Below are positions 1 through 6,893 of a stretch of 10,691 bases of DNA, in pieces. Each line of letters starts with the position of its first letter. The stretch's first letter is position 1. Below the pieces are notes generated by a model. The model was not told the origin of the DNA. It did no database searches and saw only the letters and a program-made list of their open reading frames with translations. Source of the DNA: JAIXWP01 sp044371755 (lineage in GTDB: Bacteria > Bacteroidota > Bacteroidia > Flavobacteriales_D > Sanyastnellaceae); contig JBILSZ010000092.1 in NCBI GenBank assembly GCA_044371755.1, positions 1-10,691 of the forward strand, read 5' to 3'. Position numbers and translations under genes: made by a program.

Positions 1-1033
1 GTCTGAAACATTCGAAGGCGTCATTCGATTTGATGATGTGCATGTAGAGTCGGGATCCTATTATATCCAAATCGTTGCGAGTGATGGAGAAAATGAAGGT
101 GCGGCAATAAAGAATATTCAACTCTTTGGTGCTCCATTGCTCTTGACTGCGATCTATGGTTTTGATTCAGAAAATATTTCGACGAATGTCTTACAGCTTT
201 CGGATGGTCAATGGAGTAATTCATTTGTAGTAGACTCCAAGCCGTTTTTCTCGCTCGCAGATTCATACGATCAACGCTTGCTTTTTGCGGGAAACTCTTC
301 ACAAGGATTGTTAGCCACCGATGCCGAAAGCGGAGTCATTATAGGACAAGCTGCTGGTATAAGTACCCAAGAAACACTATGGCAAGATGCGGCATATGAT
401 GAATCTAAACGATGGTGGTGGCTGGCTTGTAAAGATGGTAGCATTCGCGCTTATAACACCCTCGCGCAATCACGATTGCAGTTTAATGTGTTGGGAAATT
501 TTCTTCCAAATAAAATTACGGTAAGCGAAAGCTATGTCATTGCAGCGGTATCTAATGCCGCTCAGACACAGCACCGCATTGACACATACCTCAAAGAAAC
601 AGGTCAACTCATTCACTCACTTCAGGTAGAAAATAAGGTAGACTACTTGCAAGCATTAAGTGACAACCGCATATGGACATTCCAAGGGTCGGAGGAAATG
701 CAACAAAAAGTGTATGTGATAAGCAATAATTATCTTGACGAATGGACCAACTTTCGATTTGCTTCAAATGGCAATCTCAAAAAAATAGTGAATCTTGATA
801 ATAGTATGGCGATGCTTTTTGATGATGGGATTCGTATCTATTCCAACTCCGGACAACTCGTTGCATCCAACGCCATTTCTTTAGAAAATATTTTTTATGA
901 AAAGCTGAATAATACGATTTATGCTAAAGCGAGCGACTCATGGCTGCTCTTTAATGGCAGTTTGCTGACCGAAGAAGGGAGCATAAATGCAAATTCATCG
1001 GTCAGTGAATTACTATTTTTATACAATAAATAA
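1..1033 (+). CDS. 5'-truncated gene, probable extracellular beta-propeller-like protein
   Basis: The reading frame is open from base 2 (SETFEGVIRFDDV...) to the TAA at 1031-1033, giving at least 343 residues. The gene therefore starts upstream of the window, and the in-frame GTG at 38 is most likely internal. The first 40 or so visible residues (GSYYIQIVASDGENEGAA) resemble the end of a PKD- or cadherin-like beta-sandwich domain of the kind found in Bacteroidota surface proteins. The rest is rich in short beta-strand-like segments with recurring aromatic and Gly/Asp turns (LLFAGNSSQGLLATD, WWWLACKDGSIRAYN, NRIWTFQGSEE, SWLLFNGS). This spacing suggests a WD40/PQQ-like propeller, but no diagnostic motif is present. 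No T9SS C-terminal domain, membrane segment or catalytic motif is visible at the C-terminus. The signal peptide, if there is one, lies outside the window. The gene converges on the Asp-box gene with only 3 bases between stop codons. Its function is not recognised; the fold is inferred. Confidence 0.75.
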   Translation, partial: SETFEGVIRFDDVHVESGSYYIQIVASDGENEGAAIKNIQLFGAPLLLTAIYGFDSENISTNVLQLSDGQWSNSFVVDSKPFFSLADSYDQRLLFAGNSSQGLLATDAESGVIIGQAAGISTQETLWQDAAYDESKRWWWLACKDGSIRAYNTLAQSRLQFNVLGNFLPNKITVSESYVIAAVSNAAQTQHRIDTYLKETGQLIHSLQVENKVDYLQALSDNRIWTFQGSEEMQQKVYVISNNYLDEWTNFRFASNGNLKKIVNLDNSMAMLFDDGIRIYSNSGQLVASNAISLENIFYEKLNNTIYAKASDSWLLFNGSLLTEEGSINANSSVSELLFLYNK

Positions 1034-1036
1034 CAG

Positions 1037-3271
1037 CTATCGCGTCAATAAATCTCCCCACCAGATGCCTCGTCCATAGGTTCCCACCACCAACTTTCTC
1101 GCGACGTAATTGATAGCCATCGTTTTGATTTGTGTGCCTGGAAGACCACTAAGTAACGTCCATTGCGTTTCAGATTCGCGTTTGGTAAAAACCCCGTAGT
1201 TGCTTCCGATATAAATTCTTTTTTCAGGGCCTTTTTGCAATACCATAGCTTCGCACTTCCCAAAACCCAAATTCGACGATTGGTCGATGTACTTAGTTCC
1301 ATCAAAGTACCAAAATTTCCCATCTTCCTCATTACGATTGTACAGAAGGAAAAATTTGTTCGGATCGGAAGAATCTACTTGAATACCCATAATCCATCCT
1401 TCTACTGGAATGTCAGCTACTTTTTGCCATTGAATGTCGTTCGGATTTTCGGTGGTGATATTAAAGGACCTCCAAATCTGTGGGTGAATACGCGTTGTGT
1501 CTAGAACATAAGCATACATAACACCCGGATAATCTTCGGACAGGTAAAAACGATATACATTATATAGCGCAGCATCCATTTTGGGTGCATCGAATATGCT
1601 GGACCAAGAGTCACCCATATTGGTTGATCGTTGAAGCTTGGCGCCAGAACAAAAGACAATATTATTGTTTACAGGGTGCATACGGATCCACGTGTGCCAT
1701 TCGGTCTTAGCTCCTGTTGGATTTTTTCCTGTATCAAATGAAGTTCCATCTACAGAGCGCTGGATGTTTCCATTCTGCATTGTGCTGAACATGATGTTTG
1801 GATCAAGCGGATGTATAATGGTTTCGAAACCATCGCCCCAACTCACATGATGCCAAACGGAGTCGCGAAACATATTGCCACCAGTGTCATATCCGCCATA
1901 AAGAAAGTGAGGTTTTGTGGTTTGTGATGTAGCAAGTCCAAAGACATTCGCTGCTCCAATGCCCAAATCGCTAACCTTCCAAGTGACTCCATTATCAGTG
2001 CTCACACTGACACCACCATCATGCGTGGCCCAAATACGATTGTCTTTTTTTGAATACACTATGTGATGACAATCATCATGCATTTGATTTTTTTCTACTT
2101 TGATGAAAGTAACTCCGCCATCTGCACTTCTATAAAGAGGTTGCACATTACCACAAATCAATTTTTGATTATCCAATGGATTCACGGCGATGGCCCTGGC
2201 ACGCGAGGTGAGCATGTTACCTGCTTTTTTCTTTAATGAGCTAATAAACGTCCATTGATCATTTTTAAAGTCATAAGTAAACAATGCCGCCTCACCCGTA
2301 CCGGTTTGATTGGCAGATATGGCGCAGGTTACCGCCACATACATGATCAGATTTTTCGAGTCTTTTTCCAGAACATTCATTCTTACAAAAAGAAATTCCT
2401 CAATGGGTTTCCATGGAGGCATAGAAGCATTTTTCCAACTTTTTCCACCATCATCACTCCATGCGAGTCGGTCGCCAGCAGCTATAATCACATCTTTCGA
2501 TCTTCTTCTTTTATTGATAATCAACACATCATAGAAGTAACCATCAAGCAAGCGCTCCCACTCTACCCAATCAGGATTAAGTCCTTCCATAGTCATGAAA
2601 AGCCCTCTATTACCAGCCACGAAAAGTTGTCGCGATCGTTTGGAATTTGAAACGACCTCACAAATTTGTCCTTTGATGTCTTCGGGATTTCCATAGGGCA
2701 ATCGCTTATCTGACTTTCCATTCATTTGTGTATATGTCTTTCCGCCATTGTAAGTCATCCACACACCATCAGAGTTTTGAAAATAGTCATCACCATCGCC
2801 CGTTGCCACCCACCATCGATCCTTTTTTTTTGCATCTGGGGCCACCGATGAAACTCCGGAGATTGGGAGTTGATCTGTTCCAGCAATTATCCATGTTTCC
2901 CCATGATCACGAGATATCCACGCACCGCCTGTTGGGCTGCATGCCCAAAGAATATCGTGCTTTTTGGGATGCTGTATGATGTAGTTGATTCTTCCCGTTC
3001 CATTACCTCTATTTAAAGCATATTGGGGCAAAGCTCTACCACCTGGATTAAATTCTATTGGCTGAAGATTTGGCCCCATGCATTCCCAATTCCAAGTCAA
3101 TGATTTATTAACCGAGCGTTTGTTCGGTATAATAGAAGTTCTGTCTATAAGAACTTGCTTTGTAAAATTATTTGTTGGACTCTCCTCCACCGCAATAGAG
3201 TCAGGTGATTGGGAATAAAGATTCATTCCCAAAAAAGTAAAAATCACCAAGAGCAAGCGCTTTCCGACCAT
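1037..3271 (-). CDS. secreted Asp-box (BNR/sortilin-like) beta-propeller protein
   Basis: This is a 744-residue protein counted from the ATG at 3271. A GTG two codons upstream (3277) is possible but adds nothing. An N-terminal Sec signal peptide is clear (MVGKRLLLVIFTFLGMNLYSQ, cut near residue 21). The mature part carries repeated Asp boxes, S-x-D-x-G-x-T/S-W: SRDHGETW (about 120-127), TYNGGKTY (173-180), SDDGGKSW (272-279), SADGGVTF (382-389), STDNGVTW (424-431) and STNMGDSW (549-556). A degenerate one begins near 506 (SVDGTSF). These boxes mark blades of the sialidase/sortilin/VPS10 propeller fold. The last residues (VVGTYGRGIWWGDLL) match the usual closing strand of such propellers. In many Bacteroidota relatives this strand is followed by a T9SS sorting domain, but here the protein ends eight residues after TYGRG. 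The family includes binding proteins and glycosidases. No sialidase catalytic set can be assigned, so enzymatic activity should not be assumed. The gene lies downstream of metK, 25 bases beyond the metK terminator stem, and I see no clear promoter of its own. Confidence 0.85.
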   Translation of the reverse strand: MVGKRLLLVIFTFLGMNLYSQSPDSIAVEESPTNNFTKQVLIDRTSIIPNKRSVNKSLTWNWECMGPNLQPIEFNPGGRALPQYALNRGNGTGRINYIIQHPKKHDILWACSPTGGAWISRDHGETWIIAGTDQLPISGVSSVAPDAKKKDRWWVATGDGDDYFQNSDGVWMTYNGGKTYTQMNGKSDKRLPYGNPEDIKGQICEVVSNSKRSRQLFVAGNRGLFMTMEGLNPDWVEWERLLDGYFYDVLIINKRRRSKDVIIAAGDRLAWSDDGGKSWKNASMPPWKPIEEFLFVRMNVLEKDSKNLIMYVAVTCAISANQTGTGEAALFTYDFKNDQWTFISSLKKKAGNMLTSRARAIAVNPLDNQKLICGNVQPLYRSADGGVTFIKVEKNQMHDDCHHIVYSKKDNRIWATHDGGVSVSTDNGVTWKVSDLGIGAANVFGLATSQTTKPHFLYGGYDTGGNMFRDSVWHHVSWGDGFETIIHPLDPNIMFSTMQNGNIQRSVDGTSFDTGKNPTGAKTEWHTWIRMHPVNNNIVFCSGAKLQRSTNMGDSWSSIFDAPKMDAALYNVYRFYLSEDYPGVMYAYVLDTTRIHPQIWRSFNITTENPNDIQWQKVADIPVEGWIMGIQVDSSDPNKFFLLYNRNEEDGKFWYFDGTKYIDQSSNLGFGKCEAMVLQKGPEKRIYIGSNYGVFTKRESETQWTLLSGLPGTQIKTMAINYVARKLVVGTYGRGIWWGDLLTR

Positions 3272-3289
3272 TAGCACGAAGATATAAAA

Positions 3290-3328
3290 TAATAAAAAAG
3301 CCTGCCAGATAAAATCATGACAGGCTTT
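3290..3328 (-). terminator. intrinsic terminator of metK
   Basis: A perfect 8-bp inverted repeat, AAAGCCTG (3297-3304) with CAGGCTTT (3321-3328), can extend inward by two pairs past one mismatch. Read on the minus strand, the stem is followed by a T-rich tract (TTTTTTATTATTTTATA, from about 3300 down to 3283). That is the layout of a Rho-independent terminator for metK, 21 bases after its stop codon. The opposite orientation also has U-richness only as A on the plus strand, so termination should act on leftward transcripts. The Asp-box gene begins only 25 bases further on, so its transcription depends either on readthrough or on a promoter hidden in this AT-rich stretch. Confidence 0.85.
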
Positions 3329-3349
3329 AAAAAAAATAAAAAAAAAAAA

Positions 3350-4609
3350 CTATTTTACACCAAATGATTTTTTGATCTTGGCCACATAGTCCAACTCTTC
3401 CCAAGGGAATAGTTTTACTTTAATCTTTTTGGTCTTTCCGCTTCCATCTTTGAAAGTTTTTTCTTTCACTTCACAAGGACGTCCCATGTGACCGTATGCG
3501 GCAGTCTCACGATATATTGGTGTGCGAAGATTGAATCGTTTTTCAATAGCGTAAGGACGCATATCGAATAGTTCATTCAATTTCTTTGCAATATCACCGT
3601 CTGTCATTTTAACTTTAGCTGTACCATAGGTATTTACATAAAGTCCTACAGGTTCGGCCACACCGATAGCGTAGGCCACTTGCACCAAAGCTTCGTCGCA
3701 AACTCCAGCAGCTACTAAATTTTTCGCAATGTGGCGAGTAGCGTAAGCTGCACTTCTATCTACTTTACTTGGATCCTTCCCTGAGAATGCACCACCACCA
3801 TGAGCGCCTTTACCCCCGTATGTATCAACGATGATTTTTCTACCCGTTAAACCAGTATCACCGTGCGGTCCACCGATCACAAACTTTCCTGTTGGATTTA
3901 CGTGAAGGGTGTATTTTGATTTGAATAATTTTTGAACGCGCGCAGGCACTTGCTTCATTACTCGGGGAATCAGAATATCCTGAACGTCTTTTTTAATTTT
4001 ATCCAACATTTTTGTATCGCTCTTGTCAAAGTCGTCATGCTGAGTGCTGATTACGATAGCGCTGATACCGATAGGTTGGTGATTATCATTATACTCAATC
4101 GTCACTTGGCTCTTGGCATCTGGACGAAGATATTTCATTGTCTTACCTTCTTTGCGAATGGCAGCAAGTTCGCGCAATAACATGTGAGAAAGCTCTAGAG
4201 GTAAAGGCATGAAGTTGTCAGTTTCGCGAGAAGCGTAACCGAACATCATTCCCTGATCACCAGCGCCTTGATCTTCTTTCTTCTTACGCTCAACACCTTG
4301 ATTGATATCTGGAGATTGTTCGTGAATTGCTGAAAGAATTCCACATGAATTAGCTTCAAACATGTATTCACTTTTGGTATATCCTATTTCACGAATAACC
4401 TGACGCGCGATCTCTTGAACGTCTAAATAAGTGCTTGATTTAACTTCACCAGCAAGCACCACTTGGCCTGTAGTCACAAGGGTTTCGCAAGCCACTTTAC
4501 TGTTTGCATCGAACGCTAAGAAATGATCGATTAATGCGTCTGAAATCTGATCAGCAACCTTATCAGGATGTCCTTCAGATACTGATTCAGAAGTAAATAA
4601 ATATGACAT
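3350..4609 (-). CDS. metK: S-adenosylmethionine synthetase (methionine adenosyltransferase)
   Basis: MetK catalyses ATP + methionine + H2O to S-adenosylmethionine + phosphate + diphosphate in the cytoplasm. The 419-residue product shows the family hallmarks: SESVSEGHPDK near the start with the catalytic His14, the adenine-binding signature GAGDQG at 115-120, the PHGDTGLTGRK segment around 248-258, and the phosphate-binding signature GGGAFSGKD at 271-279. Length and domain order are those of full-length bacterial MetK. The start chosen is the ATG at 4609 (MSYLFTSESV). An upstream in-frame TTG at 4642 would add 11 unconserved residues (PPINNKKKHN) and overlap the probable promoter. The leader is very A-rich (AAATAATAAAAAAAAAC) without a Shine-Dalgarno sequence, as is common in Bacteroidota. 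The gene ends in a 20-base poly-A/T stretch and an intrinsic terminator. It lies 51 bases behind the T9SS-cargo gene and about 1.1 kb from the divergent metH1-metH2-metF operon that supplies its substrate methionine. No SAM riboswitch precedes metK. Confidence 0.98.
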   Translation of the reverse strand: MSYLFTSESVSEGHPDKVADQISDALIDHFLAFDANSKVACETLVTTGQVVLAGEVKSSTYLDVQEIARQVIREIGYTKSEYMFEANSCGILSAIHEQSPDINQGVERKKKEDQGAGDQGMMFGYASRETDNFMPLPLELSHMLLRELAAIRKEGKTMKYLRPDAKSQVTIEYNDNHQPIGISAIVISTQHDDFDKSDTKMLDKIKKDVQDILIPRVMKQVPARVQKLFKSKYTLHVNPTGKFVIGGPHGDTGLTGRKIIVDTYGGKGAHGGGAFSGKDPSKVDRSAAYATRHIAKNLVAAGVCDEALVQVAYAIGVAEPVGLYVNTYGTAKVKMTDGDIAKKLNELFDMRPYAIEKRFNLRTPIYRETAAYGHMGRPCEVKEKTFKDGSGKTKKIKVKLFPWEELDYVAKIKKSFGVK

Positions 4610-4639
4610 GTTGTGTTTTTTTTTATTATTTATCGGGGG

Positions 4640-4674
4640 CAAATGTAATAAGTTGAGGCCTTATTTGATTACAA
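4640..4674 (-). promoter_or_regulatory. probable metK promoter (Bacteroidota type)
   Basis: On the minus strand TACATTTG (plus-strand 4640-4647) exactly fits the Bacteroidota -7 element TAnnTTTG. A TTG that could serve as the -33 element lies 24 bases upstream (plus-strand CAA at 4672-4674), slightly beyond the usual spacing. Initiation would fall near 4633, giving a leader of about 25 bases before the ATG at 4609. The site lies in the gap between metK and the T9SS-cargo gene, so metK can probably be expressed independently of that gene. The assignment rests on a pattern match alone. Confidence 0.5.
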
Positions 4675-5659
4675 CCTTCTCAACATGAGAATTATTCTTA
4701 TCAAAAATATTAAGGAAATAAACGCCAGCAGGCAAATCTCGCACATCAAGGCGCTCAAGGGAGCTTCTCAATTGGGCCATTGTCACCATTTGTCCTTGGC
4801 TATTATAAAGTACTGCTTGCTGATTAACGAATCCGTCTAACTTGATATAGAGTGACTCATCCGCGGGGTTGGGGAACACTTTCAACTCTTTTTCACTCTC
4901 CTCTTGGTTGACAATAAGCGGAGAAAATGTATACACCACGCCATTATCTGGAACAGCAGACAAATACAAAGACTCATTCAAATCAAAATCACTTTGAATA
5001 TCTATAAACTCTGGCTCTTCGGGAGTTCCGAGTAACGCTTGGGCAGCCTCCCATGTTCCATCATCCATATTTACATTTCGCATGAACATAACAGGTACTC
5101 CCGCATAATCGAGAATAACATCATAGTCCAATTCAGTTCTTGGGCCATACCTGAATTCAATAATACCCGTACTTTGGTAAAGCCACATTTGAACGTTTAA
5201 GCGCATAGAATATGGGTCGCCCTCATTATAAAAAGCCACATTACTCCATTCTAGTTTGAAAACCTGATTTCCAGGAGGACCAACCACTTCGTAGCGAATG
5301 TCCGAATCAGCCTTGCCTTCTACATCGTACTGTCCATCAATAATGTCGAGCATACAAGGTGAGATTCTACAAACAGGATAAGTATCATCAGCACCCCTGA
5401 ATTCCAACTCCATTCCATAGCTATCCACTCCAGCAAAATATAGGGTTTGATAAGTATACCCGAGATAATCAAAGTCAAATCCAATAGGCACAACATACTC
5501 AGGATCATCGTAGGGAATACCTTGGCTCAAAGAGTTTTGATTAATTAAAGGAGAATAAACTTCCTGACCAATTGTGAGGAAGAAAAAAGGATTGGAAACC
5601 TGAGCTAAGCTTAAAAGGGATTGTAAAACCAATGATAGGAAAAGTATGGATTTTTTCAT
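4661..5659 (-). CDS. secreted protein with T9SS type A C-terminal sorting domain
   Basis: The 332-residue product starts with a typical Sec signal peptide (MKKSILFLSLVLQSLLSLAQ, cut near 20). It ends with a T9SS type A sorting domain at about 258-332: the hallmark KVFPNPADESLYI, then VLYNSQGQMV, a DVRDLPAGVYFL strand and a basic end, VEKVVIK. The protein should therefore cross the outer membrane through the type IX secretion system and be released or anchored at the surface. The middle region (about 30-245) is beta-rich. It contains IGFDFDYLGYTYQTLYFAGVDSYG (57-80) and LNVQMWLYQSTGIIEFRYGP (154-173), a pattern reminiscent of the nidogen-like or lectin-like sandwich in many T9SS cargo proteins. 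Two cysteines in CRISPC (97 and 102) could form a disulfide. I see no catalytic motif, so the function is unknown; adhesion or carbohydrate binding is only a guess. The gene is divergent from the met operon and shares its upstream region with the SAM riboswitch. Confidence 0.9.
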   Translation of the reverse strand: MKKSILFLSLVLQSLLSLAQVSNPFFFLTIGQEVYSPLINQNSLSQGIPYDDPEYVVPIGFDFDYLGYTYQTLYFAGVDSYGMELEFRGADDTYPVCRISPCMLDIIDGQYDVEGKADSDIRYEVVGPPGNQVFKLEWSNVAFYNEGDPYSMRLNVQMWLYQSTGIIEFRYGPRTELDYDVILDYAGVPVMFMRNVNMDDGTWEAAQALLGTPEEPEFIDIQSDFDLNESLYLSAVPDNGVVYTFSPLIVNQEESEKELKVFPNPADESLYIKLDGFVNQQAVLYNSQGQMVTMAQLRSSLERLDVRDLPAGVYFLNIFDKNNSHVEKVVIK

Positions 5660-5686
5660 GTGGTTTGGGTTTAGTGGGTAAAAATG

Positions 5687-5720
5687 CGAATATATATCTA
5701 TATTTGCACCGCTTTATCAA
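5687..5720 (-). promoter_or_regulatory. possible promoter of the T9SS-cargo gene
   Basis: On the minus strand TATATTCG (plus-strand 5687-5694) differs at one position from the Bacteroidota -7 element TAnnTTTG. A TTG (plus-strand CAA at 5718-5720) sits 23 bases upstream. Initiation near 5680 would leave a leader of about 20 bases before the ATG at 5659. The element is imperfect. It overlaps the divergent met-operon promoter and the first bases of the riboswitch, so the two transcription units may compete. Low-confidence pattern match. Confidence 0.3.
5699..5706 (+). promoter_or_regulatory. probable promoter (-7 element) of the metH1-metH2-metF operon
   Basis: TATATTTG is an exact match to the Bacteroidota -7 consensus TAnnTTTG. 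No good TTG lies at the usual 17-23 base distance upstream; the nearest, in TTTGGG at 5664-5669, is about 31 bases away. Initiation about 5-7 bases downstream would fall at 5711-5713, exactly where the first helix of the SAM riboswitch begins. The position supports the call, because the transcript would then start directly with the aptamer. Confidence 0.55.
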
Positions 5721-5819
5721 GAAAGACGGAGGGAAATGGCCCGATGATGTCTTGGCAACCGCCCAAAATGAATGGAAAAGGTGCCAATTCCACCCTGCAA
5801 ATTGCGGGGACAGATAAAG
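5712..5819 (+). ncRNA. SAM-I (S-box) riboswitch aptamer
   Basis: The region matches the S-box aptamer closely. P1 is a perfect 7-bp helix, CTTTATC (5712-5718) with GATAAAG (5813-5819), followed by the AAGAAAG junction. The conserved core elements appear in order: GGAGGGAAATGGCCCGATGA (5728-5747), GGCAACC (5754-5760), AAGGTGCCAATTCC (5778-5791), and a closing hairpin CCCTGCA (5793-5799) with TGCGGGG (5803-5809). S-box RNAs bind S-adenosylmethionine and usually lower expression of methionine and SAM genes when SAM is plentiful. The location fits, because the RNA leads directly into metH1, metH2 and metF. The aptamer ends 55 bases before the metH1 start codon. Neither the aptamer nor its downstream linker contains a hairpin followed by a U tract, so control is probably at translation initiation. 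The identification rests on sequence and pairing alone. Confidence 0.95.
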
Positions 5820-5874
5820 GTAATTCATAGTTTGAATTCCTCCTGCTTCTGATAATGCAATTAAATTAGCAGAT
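5820..5874 (+). promoter_or_regulatory. probable translational expression platform of the SAM riboswitch
   Basis: The 55-base linker between the aptamer and the metH1 ATG contains two local hairpins. AATTCA (5822-5827) pairs with TGAATT (5833-5838). CTGCT (5843-5847) pairs with AGCAG (5868-5872), which ends two bases before the start codon. No U tract follows either stem, so intrinsic termination is unlikely. No Shine-Dalgarno sequence is present; instead the linker holds CCTCC (5839-5843), which can pair with GGAGG in the aptamer (5728-5732). The second hairpin could hide the initiation region when SAM is bound. This is a structural inference from base pairing, not a demonstrated mechanism. 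Confidence 0.4.
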
Positions 5875-6888
5875 ATGTCCAGCAGATTAGAGGAAGTTGC
5901 AAAAAAAAAGGTACTGATTCTTGACGGAGCCATGGGCACTATGATTCAGCGTCATAGCCTATCGGAAGAAGACTTTAGAGGAGAGCGGTTCAAAAACCAC
6001 CAAAGTCTTATTAAAGGCAATAATGACTTGCTATGCCTAACCCAACCTCAAATCATAGAGGAAATACATTACCAATATTTCGAGGCTGGAGCTGACATTG
6101 TGGAAACCAATACCTTCAATGCACAACGCATTTCTCTTGCCGATTATGACATGCAAGAATTGGCATACGAAATCAATGTAGAGGCTGCCAAATGCGCTAT
6201 TCGTGCTAGAGAAAGCTACTACGCAAAATATGGAACAGACATTCCAAAATTCATTGCAGGTGCCCTTGGCCCCACCAACAAAACAGCGTCTTTATCTCCC
6301 GATGTGAACGACCCTGGCTATCGAGGAGTTACGTTTGATGAATTGGTAGAAGCATACAAAGAACAAGCTAGAGGGCTTATTGATGGCGGGGTTGACGCCC
6401 TGTTGGTCGAAACTATATTCGACACCCTCAATGCTAAAGCAGCCTTTTTTGCCATTGAAGAATTGATGGAAGAAATGGGAATAACACTGCCTATCATGGC
6501 AAGTGGAACCATCACTGACGCGAGTGGAAGAACATTGAGCGGACAAACGGCGCAAGCTTTTCATATATCGCTTTCGCATGTGCCGCTTCTTAGCATCGGC
6601 TTCAACTGCGCTCTGGGCGCCGAACAACTAAAGCCATATGTTCAAGTACTATCCGATGAATGTAATTGCATGGTGAGCGCATATCCGAATGCTGGCTTGC
6701 CCAATGCGATGGGACATTATGATCAGTCACCCGAAGAGATGGCACTATTAATTAAAGACTTTTTGGAACGAGGGGTTGTAAATATTGTAGGAGGTTGCTG
6801 CGGTACCACTCCCGATCACATCAAGGCTATTGCTCAAGTAGCAAAGCACTTTCAGCCTCGTACTTTAGAACAAACAGAGAAGGCATAA
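5875..6888 (+). CDS. metH: methionine synthase, homocysteine-binding subunit (split MetH N-terminal half)
   Basis: The 337-residue protein corresponds to the homocysteine S-methyltransferase barrel that forms the first module of cobalamin-dependent MetH. It binds homocysteine through zinc and presents it to methylcobalamin. Recognisable elements are ILDGAMGTMIQ (15-25), AGADIVETNTF (71-81), the GPTNKTASLSPDVNDPGYRG loop (132-151), LLVETIFDTLNAKAA (176-190), and the three zinc ligands Cys245 (GFNCALGAE) and Cys308-Cys309 (GGCCGTTPDH). The protein stops shortly after this domain. The pterin, cobalamin and activation domains follow as a separate gene 5 bases downstream, so the two products should act together. 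The start at 5875 is the first ATG after the riboswitch linker and agrees with the family N-terminus. BHMT-type or selenomethionine methyltransferases share this fold, but the neighbouring metH2 and the MetH-like sequence argue for a methionine synthase subunit. Confidence 0.95.
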   Translation: MSSRLEEVAKKKVLILDGAMGTMIQRHSLSEEDFRGERFKNHQSLIKGNNDLLCLTQPQIIEEIHYQYFEAGADIVETNTFNAQRISLADYDMQELAYEINVEAAKCAIRARESYYAKYGTDIPKFIAGALGPTNKTASLSPDVNDPGYRGVTFDELVEAYKEQARGLIDGGVDALLVETIFDTLNAKAAFFAIEELMEEMGITLPIMASGTITDASGRTLSGQTAQAFHISLSHVPLLSIGFNCALGAEQLKPYVQVLSDECNCMVSAYPNAGLPNAMGHYDQSPEEMALLIKDFLERGVVNIVGGCCGTTPDHIKAIAQVAKHFQPRTLEQTEKA

Positions 6889-6893
6889 AAGGA

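Noticed and set aside
2255..2650. 131-codon plus-strand frame within the Asp-box gene
   Set aside because: It is a shadow of the well-supported minus-strand propeller gene, whose Asp boxes run through this interval.
3329..3349. A-rich tract after metK as a possible repeat or slippage element
   Set aside because: It is a simple A/T-rich stretch between stop codon and terminator stem, common in Bacteroidota intergenic regions. It lies outside any coding frame.
4610..4642. Extended metK start at a TTG (PPINNKKKHN)
   Set aside because: The added residues translate an A-rich leader and part of the probable -7 element. MetK proteins begin close to the YLFTSESVSEGHPDK motif.
5632..5817. 61-codon plus-strand reading frame inside the riboswitch
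   Set aside because: It ends in the aptamer and its sequence is explained by conserved RNA elements; it has no coding character.
5541..5939. 132-codon minus-strand reading frame across the intergenic region and riboswitch
   Set aside because: It is antisense to the S-box aptamer and the metH1 start and overlaps the signal peptide of the T9SS-cargo gene. No protein-like features are seen.
6795..6893. Extended metH2 start at an upstream TTG overlapping metH1
   Set aside because: The extra 33 residues are an out-of-frame reading of the conserved metH1 C-terminus (GGCCGTTPDH region) and do not look like MetH. The ATG at 6894 gives a native-looking N-terminus.
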